Shown: positions 1 through 6,112, counted from the first letter of the stretch. The stretch: DNA of 7,635 nt from Comamonadaceae bacterium (GCA_947458415.1 CANGZG010000117.1:1-7635), one strand, 5' to 3'. The notes: generated by a model from the letters alone, not told the origin. A program made the numbers and translations.

Positions 1-160
1 CACCTCGGCGAAATGACTACTTTAAATTTAATTAATTTATTTAATTTGATTTTTTAACTACATTTAGTTGATATTTTGTTGAATATTTCAATATTATTAG
101 TAAAATTTTTTGCATGGATTCAAAAAACAAATTCTTTTATATGCAAAATACCTATGTACC

Positions 161-184
161 ACCAAAGCCTTGGGCTGGCTTGGT
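161..184 (+). repeat. Inverted repeat / hairpin in the GC-rich island
   Basis: ACC-A-AAGCC (161-169) pairs with GGCTTGGT (177-184), giving eight base pairs with a single bulged A164 and a seven-base loop. No run of T follows on either strand, so this is not a canonical intrinsic terminator. It may be part of a mobile or repeat sequence or a structured RNA element. Confidence 0.4.
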
Positions 185-258
185 CAACCCCATCGGCAAC
201 AGCAACCCTTTAATGCGGTCGCCAGTGCCAAACGCAACCTTTTTGAAAATTGATTATT

Positions 259-290
259 TTGAAAAAATCTATGAAATTTTTAAATATAAT
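259..290 (+). promoter_or_regulatory. Possible promoter for the winged-helix/kinase/receiver cluster
   Basis: A perfect -10 hexamer TATAAT lies at 285-290. The best -35 match, TTGAAA at 259-264, is 20 bp away, longer than the usual 16-18 bp, so the pair is imperfect. Transcription from this -10 would start near 297 and leave a leader of about 75 bases before the ATG at 372. The three genes downstream have no other obvious promoter between them. Confidence 0.3.
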
Positions 291-358
291 TAATTCATTT
301 AAGGTGTGTATTCACGGTTTTTTATCACAAAAGACCAAGGATTTTGCCAACCCGTGCC

Positions 359-362
359 AGGA
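359..362 (+). promoter_or_regulatory. Ribosome binding site that decides the start at 372
   Basis: AGGA at 359-362 stands nine bases before ATG 372. The longer reading frame opens at GTG 306, whose only purine-rich motif (AAGG at 301-304) is one base away and unusable. A further ATG at 396 has no Shine-Dalgarno. The site therefore favours 372. Confidence 0.5.
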
Positions 363-371
363 CCCTCAGCC

Positions 372-791
372 ATGAAATCAGAGCCAGATCACCCAATGAA
401 CACGAAACTCTTGCAAGTCATTTGCCAATTGCATGACTGGGAAAACCAACACCTGCATCTGGTGCAAAGCCAAGCCGGTCGGTATTTGTACCTGAGTCTG
501 GTCAAGCAATTGACAGAGGCCAAACAAGACCAGCCCAGCGCGCTGCTCAAAGGCATCTACCACAACCAAGATTTGAGCGAACGTGCCTTGCGCTACAAAA
601 TCCGCGAATTTGAACAAGAAGGCTTGATCAAATTCGAATGCAACCAGTTTGACAAACGGTCAAAAAAAATCCTGCCCACCGCGGATTTGATGCAAACGCT
701 GGAAACACACAGCCAAGAGCTCGGTCGCATCTTGGCCACCAAATTTGTGTTGTTGCCCAAGAACAAATCGGCCACGACCGATGAACCCTAG
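372..791 (+). CDS. Small winged helix-turn-helix protein
   Basis: A 139-residue cytoplasmic protein with no signal peptide or membrane segment. Residues about 36-115 have the pattern of a MarR-like winged helix: an opening helix (RYLYLSLVKQLTEA), a turn region around HNQDLSERALRYKIREFEQE that reads as the helix-turn-helix with its recognition helix (about 67-84), and a basic beta-wing (about 86-103, with DKRSKK). A closing helix follows, and the tail is low-complexity. The general function would be DNA binding and transcriptional regulation; I do not recognise the specific family or its target. The stop codon TAG (789-791) overlaps the AGGAG ribosome binding site of the kinase gene that begins ten bases on, so the two are probably co-transcribed and perhaps translationally coupled. 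This context suggests it works with the kinase/receiver pair, as output or partner. ATG 396 is a possible alternative start. Confidence 0.7.
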   Translation: MKSEPDHPMNTKLLQVICQLHDWENQHLHLVQSQAGRYLYLSLVKQLTEAKQDQPSALLKGIYHNQDLSERALRYKIREFEQEGLIKFECNQFDKRSKKILPTADLMQTLETHSQELGRILATKFVLLPKNKSATTDEP

Positions 792-800
792 GAGCACCTC

Positions 801-1634
801 ATGAGCCAGCACATCATGCTGAATGCCCTGCTGGGCCTGGCGGTGTGTCTGGCCGCCGCTTGGGGCATCACCTTGTTTGGCAACCGCAGATTGCGTCTGA
901 CATTGAAACACCAGCAAGACAAAGAGCAACGCATGCAAAGCTTCATGGCATCGCTGTCACACCACTTGCGCACGCCACTCAACGGCATCATGGGTTACGC
1001 GGAATACATACACAGCAGCTCGCAAGAACCCATGGTTCACTTCACGTCCAAAATCATTTTGGAAAACAGTCTGGAAATGTTGCACTTGGTCAATGGCATG
1101 CTCGACCTCAACAAAATCAAAGAAGGTCAATTGCAATTGACCTTGTCCGAGTTTGATGTCTATGACTTGTTGGAGTCCATACGTCAATTACACCAGGCCC
1201 GTGCCACCCGACTCAATGTCCAATTGCACATCAGCACCAACCAGCGAACCACGCTGAAGATGAAGGCAGACCCTTATCGGTTGCGACAAGTGCTCCATAA
1301 TTTGGCGGACAACGCCATCACTTACAACCGCCCCAAAGGCGAAGTCAGCTTGCAACTCTTTCACGATGATGCGAACAACACCATGACCTTTACCGTGGCA
1401 GACACCGGTCTGGGCATCGCACACGACATGCAAGAACGCTTGTTCAATCACCAACCAGCGCTTGCGGCCGAATTCCCTGCCAAAAACAAAGTCGGTGTTG
1501 GGCTGGGTTTGACACTCAGTCACCAATTGGTGGCGTTGATGGGCGGCAAACTGGACTACCGCACCGAGCTTGGCGTTGGCAGCAGCTTTTATTTCACCCT
1601 GCCGATGCAACCCCCATCGGCGGTCAGGCCATGA
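801..1634 (+). CDS. Membrane-anchored sensor histidine kinase with His-His H-box
   Basis: A 277-residue HisKA/HATPase_c histidine kinase. One N-terminal membrane helix spans residues about 5-27, followed by a short basic linker (about 28-45). There is no periplasmic loop, PAS, GAF or HAMP domain. The dimerisation/phosphoacceptor region has SHHLRTPLNGI (53-63); H54 is the expected phosphorylated histidine. The ATP-binding domain shows an N box (NLADNA, 168-172 region, preceded by LH), a G1 box DTGLGI (201-206) and a G2 box GVGLGL (232-237), so ATP binding looks intact. The residue after H54 is His instead of the usual Glu or Asp that assists catalysis. A good ribosome binding site, AGGAG at 790-794, lies six bases before the ATG. 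The stop overlaps the next gene by four bases (ATGA), so the receiver protein is its likely partner. With no sensor domain, the stimulus probably arrives through the membrane helix or a partner protein; that is inference. Confidence 0.9.
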   Translation: MSQHIMLNALLGLAVCLAAAWGITLFGNRRLRLTLKHQQDKEQRMQSFMASLSHHLRTPLNGIMGYAEYIHSSSQEPMVHFTSKIILENSLEMLHLVNGMLDLNKIKEGQLQLTLSEFDVYDLLESIRQLHQARATRLNVQLHISTNQRTTLKMKADPYRLRQVLHNLADNAITYNRPKGEVSLQLFHDDANNTMTFTVADTGLGIAHDMQERLFNHQPALAAEFPAKNKVGVGLGLTLSHQLVALMGGKLDYRTELGVGSSFYFTLPMQPPSAVRP

Positions 1635-1990
1635 ACAAAAGCCATGTCGTGGTGGTCGATGACAACGAGACCAACCGCTTGCTGCCTGGGTTGTTTTTAC
1701 GCCCTCTGGGCTACACTGTGGACGAATGCGACAGTGCCGCACACGCCTTGGCTTTGTTGCAGCACACCGCGTGTGATGTGCTGCTGCTCGACATCTCCAT
1801 GCCCACCGTCAGCGGCATGGATTTGTGCGCGCAGTTGCGCGCCGACACACGGTTCGACGCGATGAAGATCATTGCCTATACCGCCCATGCGATGCCCGAG
1901 GAAATCGCGCAACTTGAGGCCGCAGGCTTTAACCACATCCTGCTCAAACCGATTCGCAGCAATGAACTGCTGCAAGCACTGACCGCTTAA
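1631..1990 (+). CDS. Single-domain response regulator (receiver only)
   Basis: A 119-residue CheY-like receiver domain with no output domain. All hallmark residues are present: the acidic pair D10/D11, the phosphoacceptor D54 in LLLDISMP, the switch threonine T84 (AYTAH) and the conserved lysine K106 in LLKP. The domain ends at about residue 118, so the protein is a complete stand-alone receiver and not a truncated regulator. It overlaps the upstream kinase gene by ATGA, which strongly suggests coupled translation and a cognate pair. It resembles the receiver module of hybrid kinases split off as a separate polypeptide. It could act by binding a partner (such as the winged-helix protein), as a phosphate sink, or as an intermediate towards a phosphotransfer protein encoded elsewhere; none is visible in the window. 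The gene ends ten bases before the convergent umuC end. Confidence 0.92.
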   Translation: MNKSHVVVVDDNETNRLLPGLFLRPLGYTVDECDSAAHALALLQHTACDVLLLDISMPTVSGMDLCAQLRADTRFDAMKIIAYTAHAMPEEIAQLEAAGFNHILLKPIRSNELLQALTA

Positions 1991-1999
1991 CCCACCTGC

Positions 2000-3271
2000 T
2001 CACACCACCGGCATGGCATGCCAATCGGTGGTGTAGTCGGGTGATTTGCAGGTTTGGTTCATTTGCCAACCGGTGTAGGCGCCCTGGGTAGACACTTTCA
2101 CCGTGCCGCGGCCATAACGCTGGTTCAACCCGTCCAACGCATCCATCAACCGCGTGTCCACCGCCTGCGGCGGTTCTAACCAATCGGTCTGGTACCGCCC
2201 TTGAGGCGCAATGCCACTGAGCATCACACCGGCTTTTTTGTACTGGTAACCCGCACGAAACATGCGCTCGACCAAATGTGCCGCCCAACGGCTGACCACC
2301 AGACTGTCGCTGGTGGGCTGCGGCAAAGGCACCACCAATGAAGGCATGTATTGCGGCAAGTCTTGGCGAAAGCGGTTGGTCATCAAAAACACTTGAATCA
2401 CCGACGCGTGCGAGCCTTGGGCGCGCAATTTGGCGCACGCGTTGGCGACAAACATGCTGACCGCGTCTTTGAGCACATCCACATCCTCCACCATGCTGCC
2501 AAACGACCGGCTGGCGATGATTTGTTGCTTGTCGGCCTGCACTTCTTGCAGATCGATGCATGACAAGCCGTTGAGTTCGCGTTGGGTTTTTTCCATCACC
2601 ACCCCAAACTCGGCGCGCAAACTCGGCACGTGTGCCTGACGCAAATCCTGCACGGTGCGTATGCCGTGCACGGCCAACCGACTGCTCAGTCGCCTGCCAA
2701 CGCCCCACACCTCACCGACATCAATTCGCCCGAACAAGCGCGACCGCTGTGCTTCGCTGAGGTCGTTGTCATTGAACACACCGCGCGATCGCGGGTGTTT
2801 TTTGGCAATGTGGTTGGCCAACTTGGCCAAGGTTTTGGTAGAACCGATGCCCACGCACACCGGCAAGCCTGTCCACTTGAGCACGGTCTGGCGAATGCGG
2901 TAACTGAGTGCACGCAGATCCGGCATGCCGCTCAGATCCACAAAACATTCGTCAATCGAATAGACCTCCGTGCGCGGTGAAAAATCGCTGAGGATGCGCA
3001 TCACCCGATTCGACAAATCGGCATACAACGCATAGTTGGAACTGAGCGCCAACACACCATGCTGCTCGGCCAGCGCCTTGCACTCGAACCAAGGCTGCCC
3101 CATGCGAATACCCAAGGCCTTGGCCTCGTTTGAACGCGAGACCACGCAGCCATCGTTGTTAGACAACACCACCACGGGTACGCGCTGCAAATCAGGGCGA
3201 AACAACCGTTCGCAACTGACGTAAAAGTTGTTGCAATCCACCAAAGCCAATGGCGACAGGGCGGTCACCAT
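2000..3271 (-). CDS. umuC: UmuC, catalytic subunit of DNA polymerase V (Y-family)
   Basis: A 423-residue protein, practically the length of E. coli UmuC (422), aligning from end to end by eye. It is the low-fidelity translesion polymerase subunit that, bound to dimeric UmuD' and activated by RecA, copies past lesions at the cost of mutations. The palm carries the Y-family metal-binding acids: D12 in ALVDCNNFY, and D107/E108 in YSIDECF. Other conserved stretches are FRPDL (24-28), VVVLSNNDGCV (33-43), SSNYALYADLSNRVM (77-91), GIGSTKTLAKLANH, the helix-hairpin-helix VWGVGRRL, and ASRSFG before the little-finger domain. The DNA-facing C-terminal tail ends SPDYTTDWHAMPVV. The start at 3271 lies three bases after the umuD stop; no clear Shine-Dalgarno is seen, so translation is probably coupled to umuD. 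Nothing suggests inactivation. Confidence 0.97.
   Translation of the reverse strand: MVTALSPLALVDCNNFYVSCERLFRPDLQRVPVVVLSNNDGCVVSRSNEAKALGIRMGQPWFECKALAEQHGVLALSSNYALYADLSNRVMRILSDFSPRTEVYSIDECFVDLSGMPDLRALSYRIRQTVLKWTGLPVCVGIGSTKTLAKLANHIAKKHPRSRGVFNDNDLSEAQRSRLFGRIDVGEVWGVGRRLSSRLAVHGIRTVQDLRQAHVPSLRAEFGVVMEKTQRELNGLSCIDLQEVQADKQQIIASRSFGSMVEDVDVLKDAVSMFVANACAKLRAQGSHASVIQVFLMTNRFRQDLPQYMPSLVVPLPQPTSDSLVVSRWAAHLVERMFRAGYQYKKAGVMLSGIAPQGRYQTDWLEPPQAVDTRLMDALDGLNQRYGRGTVKVSTQGAYTGWQMNQTCKSPDYTTDWHAMPVV
2002..2034. repeat. Nine-base-pair inverted repeat at the convergent gene junction
   Basis: ACACCACCG (2002-2010) and CGGTGGTGT (2026-2034) are perfectly complementary, with a 15-base centre that itself contains the palindrome TGGCATGCCA (2014-2023). 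It sits just past the receiver gene stop (1990) and covers the last codons of umuC on the other strand. Neither strand has a T run after the stem, so it does not meet the pattern of an intrinsic terminator. It may still slow or stop converging transcripts. Confidence 0.4.
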
Positions 3272-3274
3272 GGG

Positions 3275-3715
3275 TCAATACAGCTTGTGCAAGTTGTAAG
3301 TGACCACGCCCCACACCGCGAAGTCGTCGGCATCCTTGATCAAACGCGGCGGGTAAATGCTGTTTTCTGCCAGCAACTTGACCACGCCGCCGCGCCGGTA
3401 AAACCGCTTGACGGTGAACTCGTTGTTCAACAAGGCCAACACAATGCACTGGTGCTTGGGGTCGAGACTGCGGTCCACCAATAAGGTGTCGCCCTCGTAA
3501 ATGCCCGCCCCCACCATGGAATCGCCTTTGACCCGGAACAAAAAAGTGGCTTCCTTGTTGCCGATCAGGTGCTCGTTCAAATCGATGCGTTTGCGCGTGT
3601 GGTCTGCGGCGGGCGAAGGGAAACCGGCAGGCACGGCCCAGCTGCAAATGTCCAGCCACAGCGGCTGGGTATCAAGCGCCACCGGGGTGGCCAAGGGCAA
3701 AAGCGTGTCAGACAT
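3275..3715 (-). CDS. umuD: UmuD, self-cleaving SOS mutagenesis protein
   Basis: A 146-residue LexA/UmuD-type S24 peptidase. On RecA-ssDNA filaments it cuts off its own N-terminal arm, and the resulting UmuD' dimer is the accessory subunit of polymerase V. The cleavage region AGFPSPAAD matches E. coli CGFPSPAAD, placing the cut between A30 and G31; an Ala-Gly bond is the LexA type, where E. coli UmuD has Cys-Gly. The catalytic serine is S66 in KGDSM and the lysine is K103 in EFTVKRF. The C-terminal fold is complete (VWGVVTYNLHKLY). It is about seven residues longer than E. coli UmuD (139) at the N terminus. The gene is the first of a two-gene operon with umuC, under a perfect SOS box 10 bp upstream. 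No strong Shine-Dalgarno precedes ATG 3715 (CTCTGCCC), so the exact start is slightly uncertain. Confidence 0.96.
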   Translation of the reverse strand: MSDTLLPLATPVALDTQPLWLDICSWAVPAGFPSPAADHTRKRIDLNEHLIGNKEATFLFRVKGDSMVGAGIYEGDTLLVDRSLDPKHQCIVLALLNNEFTVKRFYRRGGVVKLLAENSIYPPRLIKDADDFAVWGVVTYNLHKLY

Positions 3716-3725
3716 GGGCAGAGAA

Positions 3726-3745
3726 TACTGTTAATTTATACAGTA
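3726..3745 (-). promoter_or_regulatory. LexA-binding SOS box of the umuDC operon
   Basis: TACTGT-TAATTTAT-ACAGTA is a perfect 20-bp palindromic-arm SOS box with the canonical CTGT-N8-ACAG core (3728-3743), AT-rich in its centre. LexA bound here would repress umuDC until RecA-induced LexA cleavage. It ends 10 bp before the umuD start codon. On the minus strand, candidate -10 hexamers overlap it (TATACT at 3747-3742 and TATAAA at 3740-3735), so LexA would directly cover the promoter. No good -35 is visible. The messenger leader would be very short. Confidence 0.93.
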
Positions 3746-3798
3746 TATACCCCGCAATGATGCCCTGCGCAAGCCTCCCCTTGCAAGCGCCCCCTTCA

Positions 3799-3812
3799 AT
3801 CGCTCAAGCGAT
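3799..3812. repeat. Short palindrome at the end of the OmpR-type regulator gene
   Basis: ATCGCT-CA-AGCGAT is a perfect 6-bp inverted repeat overlapping the stop codon (3804-3806) of the response regulator gene. A second weak stem, GCAAG (3769-3773) with CTTGC (3780-3784), lies further downstream on the minus strand. Neither has a T tract, so a conventional terminator between this gene and umuD is not evident and some read-through into umuD is possible. Confidence 0.3.
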
Positions 3813-4499
3813 GTGGACAGGGACAAACAATTTATAGCCCATGCGGGTCACCGCCTTGATGCCCGGCTGGCCACACAAAATCGCGTCCATCTTGCGGCGC
3901 ACGCGGCTGACAATTTGCTCGATGCGCAACTTATTGGTGGACTCTGGCAGGTCGATGTCGCCAAACAGGTCGATCAACCGGGACATGCTCAGCAGCTCGG
4001 CGGACAACGCCAGCTCGTACACCAGATTGGCTTCGCTCACTGTCAAGGTGATCGGCGGCTGGCCAGGCGGCTCCAGCTGCAATGCCGACATGCGCAACAC
4101 CCAGGCGTTGGGCGAGGTTGAGGGCACCATGCGGCGACACAAGGTTTGCAACACCGTGGTCAATTCATGGGGCTTGACCGGCTTGGTCAAGTACACATCG
4201 GCACCGGATTCATAGCCCTCTGAACGGTCAATGCTGCGCACCCGCGCGGTCAGCATCACGATACCGATGTGCGGGAAGGCTTGGCGCAAGCGCCGCGCGA
4301 TCGACAAACCGTCTTCCTCGGGCAAATTCAAATCCAGCACCACCACGTGCGGGACAGCCACGGACAACGCCTGGTTCAGCTCCGTGCCATCGCCCACGCC
4401 GCGCACCCCAAAGCCAACGCTTGACAAGTGGTCTTCCAACGCTTCGCGCAAAGCGATGTTGTCTTCCACCAAAAGGATTTGATTCGCGCTGTTTTGCAT
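3804..4499 (-). CDS. OmpR/PhoB-family response regulator
   Basis: A 231-residue two-domain transcription factor. The receiver domain (about 7-120) has the acidic pair E12/D13, phosphoacceptor D56 in VVVLDLNLPEEDG, switch T84 (MLTAR) and K106 in LTKPVKP. The C-terminal winged helix (about 132-228) has the recognition helix LRIEQIVSRVRRKM and the closing wing IKAVTRMGYKLF, the pattern of the trans_reg_C family. Phosphorylation would promote dimerisation and DNA binding. It is transcribed divergently from the polytopic histidine kinase starting at 4690 and is almost certainly its partner; the shared 190-bp region probably holds autoregulatory sites. A weak AGG (4507-4505) five bases before the ATG may serve as ribosome binding site. 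The regulated genes are unknown; the coiled-coil gene behind the kinase is a candidate. Confidence 0.93.
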   Translation of the reverse strand: MQNSANQILLVEDNIALREALEDHLSSVGFGVRGVGDGTELNQALSVAVPHVVVLDLNLPEEDGLSIARRLRQAFPHIGIVMLTARVRSIDRSEGYESGADVYLTKPVKPHELTTVLQTLCRRMVPSTSPNAWVLRMSALQLEPPGQPPITLTVSEANLVYELALSAELLSMSRLIDLFGDIDLPESTNKLRIEQIVSRVRRKMDAILCGQPGIKAVTRMGYKLFVPVHIA

Positions 4500-4544
4500 G
4501 CAAGCCTGTGAAGCAGTTCACTTTTTTTAACCGCATTTATTTTA

Positions 4545-4573
4545 TTGATATTAGTAAATTTAGAGTTTATATT
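4545..4573 (+). promoter_or_regulatory. Sigma70-type promoter for the polytopic histidine kinase
   Basis: TTGATA (4545-4550, five of six matches to TTGACA) and TATATT (4568-4573, five of six matches to TATAAT) are separated by exactly 17 bp in an AT-rich patch. Transcription would start near 4580 and give a leader of about 110 bases. On the minus strand a TAAAAT (4544-4539) could be the -10 of the divergent regulator gene, without a recognisable -35; the two promoters would overlap back to back. Confidence 0.6.
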
Positions 4574-4634
4574 GAATTTCAGGATTTCTCAGGTTTTTCC
4601 GCCGCAGCGGGGTAGATTCCAAGCTGTTTTCATC

Positions 4635-4654
4635 CCGCGCGGCGACGTGCGTCG
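4635..4654 (+). repeat. Paired palindromes in the kinase leader
   Basis: CCGCGCGG (4635-4642) is a perfect palindrome, followed directly by CGACG-TG-CGTCG (4643-4654), a perfect 5-bp inverted repeat around TG. Both lie in the transcribed leader about 35-55 bases before ATG 4690. They could form RNA hairpins or be a protein-binding site; neither function is shown. Confidence 0.35.
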
Positions 4655-4689
4655 ATGCCCATTTTTCACCGCCACCCACACACGCGTCC

Positions 4690-6093
4690 ATGGATGATTT
4701 GCAACTGACTTGGTTTGAACTGGGCGCCGCCGGCACGATGTTGGCGTGGGGCCTGGTGCAGTGGTTGCTGATTCAAAAACGCATTTACGCCTTCATCGCC
4801 ATCACGCTGGGTTTTTTCGTTGCCAAACTGCTGACGCACAGTGCCGTGCTAACCAATTTGTTTGGCCTGAGCACCGCGCAAAACAATGCGTTGCTGGTGC
4901 TGTTTGGCATTGGCTATGGCATCAACGGTTTGTACATGTTGCATTTGCTGCTGGTAGACAGCGACACACAAACCGAGCGGCAACCGGTTTACCGTTTGGC
5001 CTATGCCGTGTGTTTGCTGCTGGGCTTTGCCAGTTTGTTTTTACCCAGTACCGAAGTGCAAATGGTCGCGACCGTGGTGCTGTTGATCTTGATCGCCATA
5101 CTCAGCCGAGACTTTGGCTTGTCGTCGCAACACAGCCCCTCCGAACGCCATATCCACGGCTTGCAATGGGGCATTTATGGACTGGTCAGTGTCAGTTTCA
5201 TCGTCCACGCCGCGCATGTGTTGATGCCTTCGGTGGTGGCATTGAATGAACCTTTGGCGCATGCTGTGTTCACGGCTTGCTGGACCGTCACAGGGGTATT
5301 GATCATTGGCCTGCTGACACTGCTGGACCGCCACATTTACGCGCAGCGCTGTGCCGACGCGTCTGACGCCATGCAGTTGGCGGCCGATGAAAACAAACGA
5401 CGCATGAACCAGCAGCGGTTTTTGTCCATGTTGATGCATGAGATTCGCACACCGCTGAGCGTGGTGAAAATCGGCACGGACGCGCTCGCAGAAGACGTGC
5501 CCGACGGCAAGCGTGTGTGGGCCAACCGCATCAATGTCGCGATAGACAACATCACCCAAGTGGTGGAGAACTGCGTGCAAGCCGAAAAGCACGAAGAAGG
5601 TTTGATTCAACCCGACATCTCGCAGTTCATGGTGGAACTCGAGTTGGCCGACATTGCCAGCGAGTACGTCACGGCGCATCCCGAACTCGCCTCGCGCATA
5701 CAAGTGGCCATGGACGCCGAAGGCCGCCATTGGCTGGAAACAGACAAGCATTACCTGCGCTCCATCATGCTCAATTTGTTGAGCAATGCTTTGAAATATT
5801 CGCCACCCTTCACACCGATTTATTTGCGCATTTACCGCACGCGCCAGAAAAACCAACACGTGATGCGGTTTGAAATTGAAAATGAGATTGGCAAAGCCGG
5901 CTTGCCTGACCCGCACATGGTGTTTCAGCGCTATTACCGCGCCGAATCGGCGAAGAAGTTCGCAGGTACCGGTTTGGGTCTGTGGTTGTCGCAGACCATG
6001 GCTCGGCAAATCGGTACGCTGATTCAAATGAAGATACCGTCGAACAACACCGTCATGTTTCATTTCACGCTGCCGCTCACGCGTCACCAATAA
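4690..6093 (+). CDS. Polytopic membrane sensor histidine kinase
   Basis: A 467-residue kinase. The N-terminal half has about seven hydrophobic segments (near 11-28, 33-50, 67-89, 103-119, 124-139, 161-179, 191-213) with short loops, forming a membrane-embedded sensor without a large periplasmic domain. A linker helix leads to the HisKA domain with HEIRTPLSVV (250-259; H250 is the phosphoacceptor). The ATP-binding domain has the N box NLLSNALKYSP (362-372) and the G2 box GTGLGL (426-431). The G1 region is atypical: IENEIGKAGLPD (396-407) has N398 where DxGxG normally begins. From memory, related betaproteobacterial membrane kinases share an N...G..G.PD...VF.YYR pattern, so the enzyme is probably active. 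It is divergent from its likely partner, the OmpR-type regulator. No Shine-Dalgarno precedes ATG 4690; the next ATG (codon 17) would cut into the first membrane segment, so 4690 is preferred. Confidence 0.93.
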   Translation: MDDLQLTWFELGAAGTMLAWGLVQWLLIQKRIYAFIAITLGFFVAKLLTHSAVLTNLFGLSTAQNNALLVLFGIGYGINGLYMLHLLLVDSDTQTERQPVYRLAYAVCLLLGFASLFLPSTEVQMVATVVLLILIAILSRDFGLSSQHSPSERHIHGLQWGIYGLVSVSFIVHAAHVLMPSVVALNEPLAHAVFTACWTVTGVLIIGLLTLLDRHIYAQRCADASDAMQLAADENKRRMNQQRFLSMLMHEIRTPLSVVKIGTDALAEDVPDGKRVWANRINVAIDNITQVVENCVQAEKHEEGLIQPDISQFMVELELADIASEYVTAHPELASRIQVAMDAEGRHWLETDKHYLRSIMLNLLSNALKYSPPFTPIYLRIYRTRQKNQHVMRFEIENEIGKAGLPDPHMVFQRYYRAESAKKFAGTGLGLWLSQTMARQIGTLIQMKIPSNNTVMFHFTLPLTRHQ

Positions 6094-6112
6094 CACAGAG
6101 GACACACCCACC

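Larger units (their letters stand above)
141..293 (+). other. GC-rich island with possible 50-codon ORF or repeat fragment
   Basis: An ATG at 141 opens a 50-codon frame ending with TAA at 291-293. Its middle (about residues 7-34, including PKPWAGLVNPIGNSN and RSPVPNATF) uses codons like the host genes, while its last 15 codons run into AT-rich DNA. There is no Shine-Dalgarno before the ATG. The opposite strand of the same island also reads as sensible protein (KVAFGTGDRIKGLLLPMGLT, ending at a TAG near 154), but it has an in-frame stop just upstream and no start. Bases 161-184 form a hairpin: an 8-bp stem with one bulged A (164) and the 7-nt loop TTGGGCT, with no T tract after it. It could be a dispersed intergenic repeat, a decayed gene fragment or a structured leader RNA. 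I cannot decide among these, and I do not call it a gene. Confidence 0.3.
1..371. other. AT-rich intergenic leader with embedded GC-rich island
   Basis: This stretch has no convincing long gene. Bases 1-13 have coding-like composition and one frame ends in TGA at 14-16, so a preceding plus-strand gene may end there, but four codons are too few to support that. Bases about 17-150 are almost entirely A/T, with runs of TTTAATT-like repeats and a small palindrome TTGAA-TAT-TTCAA near 79-91. Bases about 155-240 are an abrupt GC-rich island with coding-like texture, described separately. Bases 241-300 are again AT-rich and contain a perfect TATAAT. Such DNA is typical of a regulated promoter region, possibly bound by nucleoid proteins; that last point is inference. 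Confidence 0.6.

Noticed and set aside
1..16. The end of an upstream plus-strand gene closing at TGA 14-16
   Set aside because: Only four codons are visible, so coding sequence cannot be supported.
95..104. The decamer TATTAGTAAA, also present at 4549-4558, as a possible shared regulator site for both two-component clusters
   Set aside because: Both copies lie in very AT-rich DNA where such a match is expected by chance; there is no symmetry and no further shared sequence.
306..371. GTG start at 306 giving a 22-residue N-terminal extension to the winged-helix protein
   Set aside because: There is no usable ribosome binding site at 306, while AGGA stands nine bases before ATG 372. The extension has no domain character.
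1188..1742. A 184-codon minus-strand frame opposite the first kinase
   Set aside because: It is antisense to the kinase ATP-binding domain and the receiver start, and its product shows no recognisable pattern.
1944..2708. A 254-codon minus-strand frame overlapping umuC in another phase
   Set aside because: UmuC in the neighbouring phase is an unmistakable full-length homologue; this frame is Arg/Gly/His-rich noise.
3192..3659. A 155-codon minus-strand frame overlapping umuD and the umuC start
   Set aside because: It is out of phase with two certain genes and its composition is Arg/His/Gly-rich.
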